From: Methanosarcinales archaeon
Lineage (GTDB): Archaea > Halobacteriota > Methanosarcinia > Methanosarcinales > Methanogasteraceae
Assembly (NCBI GenBank): GCA_003661105.1
Contig: QMVM01000027.1
Location: 1 to 13,593, forward strand
Length of the DNA stretch: 13,593 nt
Reading direction: 5' to 3'
In this document: in pieces, positions 13,560 to 13,593 of the stretch
How the letters are laid out: each line of letters opens with the position of its first letter
Position numbering within the stretch: the stretch's first letter is position 1
Notes under the pieces: model-generated
Told to the model about the DNA's origin: nothing
The model's input: the letters and a program-made list of their open reading frames with translations, nothing else
Databases searched by the model: none
Translations under genes and position numbers: made by a program

Positions 13560-13593
13560 AGTGACCTCCGCATCTTTCTTCATCTCCGCTCAT

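Overview
The window looks like chromosomal DNA from a euryarchaeon that makes coenzyme F430, meaning a methanogen or an anaerobic methane or alkane oxidiser. The main evidence is cfbD, the catalytic subunit of the nitrogenase-like F430 reductive cyclase. Archaeal families (DUF366, DUF432 next to MscS), TATA-box promoters and GGAGG/GGTGA-type ribosome binding sites agree with this. The genus cannot be fixed from sequence alone; a relative of Methanosarcinales, Syntrophoarchaeales or ANME is my guess.

Layout. Positions 1-561 (minus) hold most of a flavoredoxin-type flavin reductase that runs off the left edge. A 35-codon ORF (761-868) and cfbD (920-2032) follow on the plus strand. Positions 2033-3257 are a 1.2 kb stretch, largely AT-rich, with no confident gene. 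It contains a 23-bp tandem repeat, palindromes, some small candidate ORFs and a Cys/Gly-rich 76-residue ORF (2976-3206, minus). A metallo-beta-lactamase-fold hydrolase (3258-3878), a winged-helix regulator (3952-4326) and a proline tRNA (4328-4402) come next, the tRNA one base after the regulator stop. A short spacer has a trinucleotide repeat and a probable gene remnant. It is followed by a YdjM/DUF457 membrane protein (4692-5132), a convergent DUF366 protein (5165-5731, minus), a membrane-anchored cupredoxin-like protein (5890-6489), an ABC1/UbiB kinase-like protein (6681-8351) and a MarC-family membrane protein (8439-9095).

The right third is on the minus strand. It has a CNNM/DUF21-CBS membrane protein (9284-10324), a two-gene unit of a 43-residue protein and a TPR protein (10440-11816), and a DUF432-MscS operon whose genes overlap by ATGA (11963-13530). 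Between the convergent marC and CNNM genes lies a long imperfect inverted repeat (9166-9227) built of roughly 10-bp CACGA/ATTA units.

Most of this is ordinary core or housekeeping archaeal gene content, and I see no clear defence, mobile or secondary-metabolism cluster. The items most worth a second look are the cupredoxin-like domain that has lost its usual copper ligands, the microprotein-TPR pair with a leaderless promoter, the Cys/Gly-rich ORF divergent from the MBL gene, the eroded ORF with a poly-valine microsatellite, and the repeat-bearing AT-rich gap after cfbD.
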